Shown one piece after another: positions 62,510-64,000 of a stretch of 64,000 nucleotides of DNA. Origin of the DNA: Alloprevotella tannerae (lineage in GTDB: Bacteria; Bacteroidota; Bacteroidia; Bacteroidales; Bacteroidaceae). A program made the translations under genes and the position numbers. The stretch covers positions 1 through 64,000 of the forward strand of contig JABZGR010000002.1 of NCBI GenBank assembly GCA_015259125.1. The letters run 5' to 3'. The notes under the pieces are model-generated. The model was given only the letters and a program-made list of their open reading frames with translations. It was not told the DNA's origin and made no database searches. Position 1 is the first letter of the stretch. Each line of letters starts with the position of its first letter.

Positions 62510-62517
62510 TACCTTTG
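62510..62517 (+). promoter_or_regulatory. Probable -7 box of the DUF4250-rsmD operon
   Basis: TACCTTTG followed by C, about 37 bases before ATG 62554. No -33 element was found. The preceding 292-base gap after msrA holds nothing else recognisable. Confidence 0.45.
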
Positions 62518-62553
62518 CGGCTCACAATATATATATAATAGCGCATTAAGAAG

Positions 62554-62730
62554 ATGGAATTACCCAAAGATCCTGCGATGCTGTTCAGCGTAATCAACAT
62601 GAAGCTGCGCGACGACTATGGCTCGCTCGACGAACTCTGTCGTAAGATGGACATTGATCAAGGTTGGCTTACGCAAACACTCGCTGCAGCGGGTTTTGAG
62701 TATAGCAAAGCAAACAATAAGTTTTGGTAA
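62554..62730 (+). CDS. DUF4250 small protein
   Basis: The 58-residue protein begins MELPKDPAMLFSVINMKLRD and continues DYGSLDELCRKMDI, matching DUF4250, a family of short Bacteroidota and Firmicutes proteins of unknown function. It is helical and has no signal or membrane segment. Its end overlaps the VanZ-family gene start by 7 bases (TTGGTAA), so it heads a four-gene operon with VanZ, DUF3822 and rsmD. Confidence 0.88.
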   Translation: MELPKDPAMLFSVINMKLRDDYGSLDELCRKMDIDQGWLTQTLAAAGFEYSKANNKFW

Positions 62731-63104
62731 AAGTTCTGCGTAGTTATCCCTGCTCGCTGCTGTGTGTGGTGGCGATTTTGTGGCTCTGCCTTTGCCGGCC
62801 GCCCCACGTAAGTATGGGCGGCGTGAGTGGGCTTGACAAGGTGGCGCATTGCATGATGTTTTTCAGCCTTTCGAGTCTCATCCTCTGGGAGTATAAAAAG
62901 CGCCACGCGAGTGAAAATCTGCGCCTGCTCTTGCTGATTGCCTTTGCCGCACCCTTGGCTTTTGGCGCACTCATTGAGGTGCTGCAAGGCGCGCTTACCG
63001 ATTATCGCAGCGCCGATCTGTTTGATTTCTTAGCTGATGCCCTTGGCGTGCTTCTCGCTTGGCCTTTGGTGCGCTTCTTTCTGAAAAAATATTATCGCGA
63101 ATGA
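62724..63104 (+). CDS. VanZ-family membrane protein
   Basis: The 126-residue protein has four hydrophobic helices and the VanZ-type blocks DKVAHCMMFFSLSSLILW, ALIEVLQG and RSADLFDFLADALGVLLAW. VanZ relatives affect teicoplanin resistance in Enterococcus, but most are of unknown function. The start appears to be TTG 62724, overlapping the DUF4250 stop; no ATG fits the domain start. Its stop overlaps the DUF3822 start by ATGA. Confidence 0.82.
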   Translation: MVKVLRSYPCSLLCVVAILWLCLCRPPHVSMGGVSGLDKVAHCMMFFSLSSLILWEYKKRHASENLRLLLLIAFAAPLAFGALIEVLQGALTDYRSADLFDFLADALGVLLAWPLVRFFLKKYYRE

Positions 63105-63898
63105 AACTTTATCTCCGCCTCTCTGCCGGCAGCCTGTCGATGGCGCAGTACGAATTGGGCCGCGAGCCTTATTTCGCCTTTTCCACGTATCGCTTGCGTA
63201 CGGAGACTTCCCTTACCGTCAATTTGCAGCACGCACGAGAGACGGAAGAAATCCTCAGCCGCCCCACATCCGGCATTGAAGTCTTGGTGACGGGCCCCGT
63301 GGTGGCGGTGCCTTTAGCAGATTTTCGCGAAGAAGACTGCGATGCACTTTACAACTATTGTTTCGCTTCGCAAGTGCGCCGCCGCGTTTTCTATGATACC
63401 TTGCCGTTGGCCAATGCCATCTTGCTGTTCGCCTTAGACGAGGATAAGTGTACCGCCATTGAGGATGTCTTTGGTGAAGTCCATTACCGCTCGGCCCAGA
63501 CGGCCGTTTTGCGCTATTTTGGTGCGAAAGGCATTGCCGGCGCTCGCAGTCGACGCCTCTTTGTTCATCTGCACGAGCGTCAGGCCGACATTGCCGTTTT
63601 CGATGGTGGGCGCCTGCTTTTCGTCAATACGTTTGACGTGCGCGAGGAGGCCGATGTGGCTTATTACGTCTTTAATGCCGTACGTCACGTCGGGATGGAC
63701 GTCCGGCGCGATCCTATCTTTGTCTTCGGTGCGGCCGATTTGCGCACGCGTATGGTCAACGAATTAGGCCGTTTTGCTCAGCGAGTGGTCAGCATAGATC
63801 CACACGAGGAGTTTAACCATAGCATTGTGACGGCCAATGCCGCCGTGCCTTACGATATGGTCTGCGAACTGTTGCGCTTAGAGTCTCGCTTCCAATAA
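63101..63898 (+). CDS. DUF3822 family protein (ASKHA-like)
   Basis: The 265-residue protein matches DUF3822, a Bacteroidota family of unknown role sometimes compared to actin-like ATPases. Recognisable parts are LYLRLSAGSLSMAQY near the start, a central HLHERQADIAVFDGGRLLFVNTF segment, and IDPHEEFNHSIVTANAAVPYDM near the end. ATG 63101 is set by its ATGA overlap with the VanZ-like gene; an earlier in-frame ATG at 63059 would lie deep inside that gene. It precedes rsmD, as in other Bacteroidales as I recall. Confidence 0.85.
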   Translation: MKLYLRLSAGSLSMAQYELGREPYFAFSTYRLRTETSLTVNLQHARETEEILSRPTSGIEVLVTGPVVAVPLADFREEDCDALYNYCFASQVRRRVFYDTLPLANAILLFALDEDKCTAIEDVFGEVHYRSAQTAVLRYFGAKGIAGARSRRLFVHLHERQADIAVFDGGRLLFVNTFDVREEADVAYYVFNAVRHVGMDVRRDPIFVFGAADLRTRMVNELGRFAQRVVSIDPHEEFNHSIVTANAAVPYDMVCELLRLESRFQ

Positions 63899-63957
63899 GT
63901 CGTCTAAGGTTTTTATAGCCGAACGCTTGTTTTACGCACCTCTTATAAGTCATATTC

Positions 63958-64000
63958 ATGCGAGTCATTACCGGAAAATATAAAGGACGACATTTCGACG
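63958..64000 (+). CDS. rsmD: 16S rRNA (guanine966-N2)-methyltransferase RsmD, 5' end only
   Basis: Only 14 codons fall in the window (MRVITGKYKGRHFD). That sequence matches the RsmD start (M-R-V-I-x-G-x-x-[KR]-G-R). The start ATG 63958 lies 59 bases after the DUF3822 stop. Confidence 0.75.
   Translation, partial: MRVITGKYKGRHFD

Overview
The window is a gene-dense chromosomal stretch of a Bacteroidota bacterium, most likely order Bacteroidales. The evidence is the recurring TTG-(19-20)-TAnnTTTG promoter pattern, lipoproteins with short N-terminal lipobox signals, an S46 dipeptidyl peptidase, a HmuY-like haem lipoprotein, a TamL/TamB pair, a C10 protease and several Bacteroidales-type DUF genes. 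Base composition looks close to 50% GC. I cannot name the genus; an oral or gut lineage near Porphyromonadaceae or Prevotellaceae would fit. No rRNA, CRISPR, phage or insertion sequence was seen.

Layout. 1-5 kb: the tail of a protein with Cys-Lys heptad repeats, a GHL10 glycosidase-like protein, a DUF2807 lipoprotein and a PAP2 phosphatase. 5-16.5 kb: recJ-recQ, a lipoprotein, lysS-gpsA, a small DUF protein, topB and an orphan iron-type ABC ATPase. 17-25.9 kb: glycogen synthase and glucan phosphorylase, a DbpA-like RNA helicase, rfbB and purA. 26-41 kb: HmuY-like lipoprotein, DMP19-smpB, a B3/B4 protein, an AddA/AddB-type helicase-nuclease pair, an FAD oxidoreductase, radA with a MerR-like gene, mnmA and tRNA-Pro(GGG). 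41-56 kb: S46 peptidase, TamB-TamL, an LTA-synthase-like sulfatase-fold enzyme, an acyltransferase, two GYF/CD225 membrane proteins and a DUF1934 protein. 56.7-64 kb: a C10 protease behind cardiolipin synthase, a RecD-like helicase, msrA, then DUF4250-VanZ-DUF3822-rsmD.

The most unusual signal lies between the genes. Two unrelated families of four-unit tandem repeats occupy intergenic spacers. Family 1 (five loci, each exactly 80 bp) is four 17-bp imperfect palindromes GTTTG-N7-CAAAC at a strict 21-bp period. Family 2 (four loci) is four TCGTGA/TCACGA cores at a strict 22-bp period, separated by an A-run and GGTTT. Along the window the two families alternate without exception (1-2-1-2-1-2-1-2-1) at about 6.6 kb average spacing (4.9 to 8.4 kb). 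They lie outside the promoters, terminators and coding regions I can assign. This looks like a position-marking or chromosome-organising repeat system, although nine loci in one window cannot prove that.

A second theme is promoter architecture. Many genes have a canonical -7 box ending only a few bases before the start codon (DMP19, tamB, cls, topB, mnmA, the ABC ATPase and one GYF protein), which implies very short or absent 5' leaders. lysS and the small gene beside it are driven by two promoters that abut back to back.
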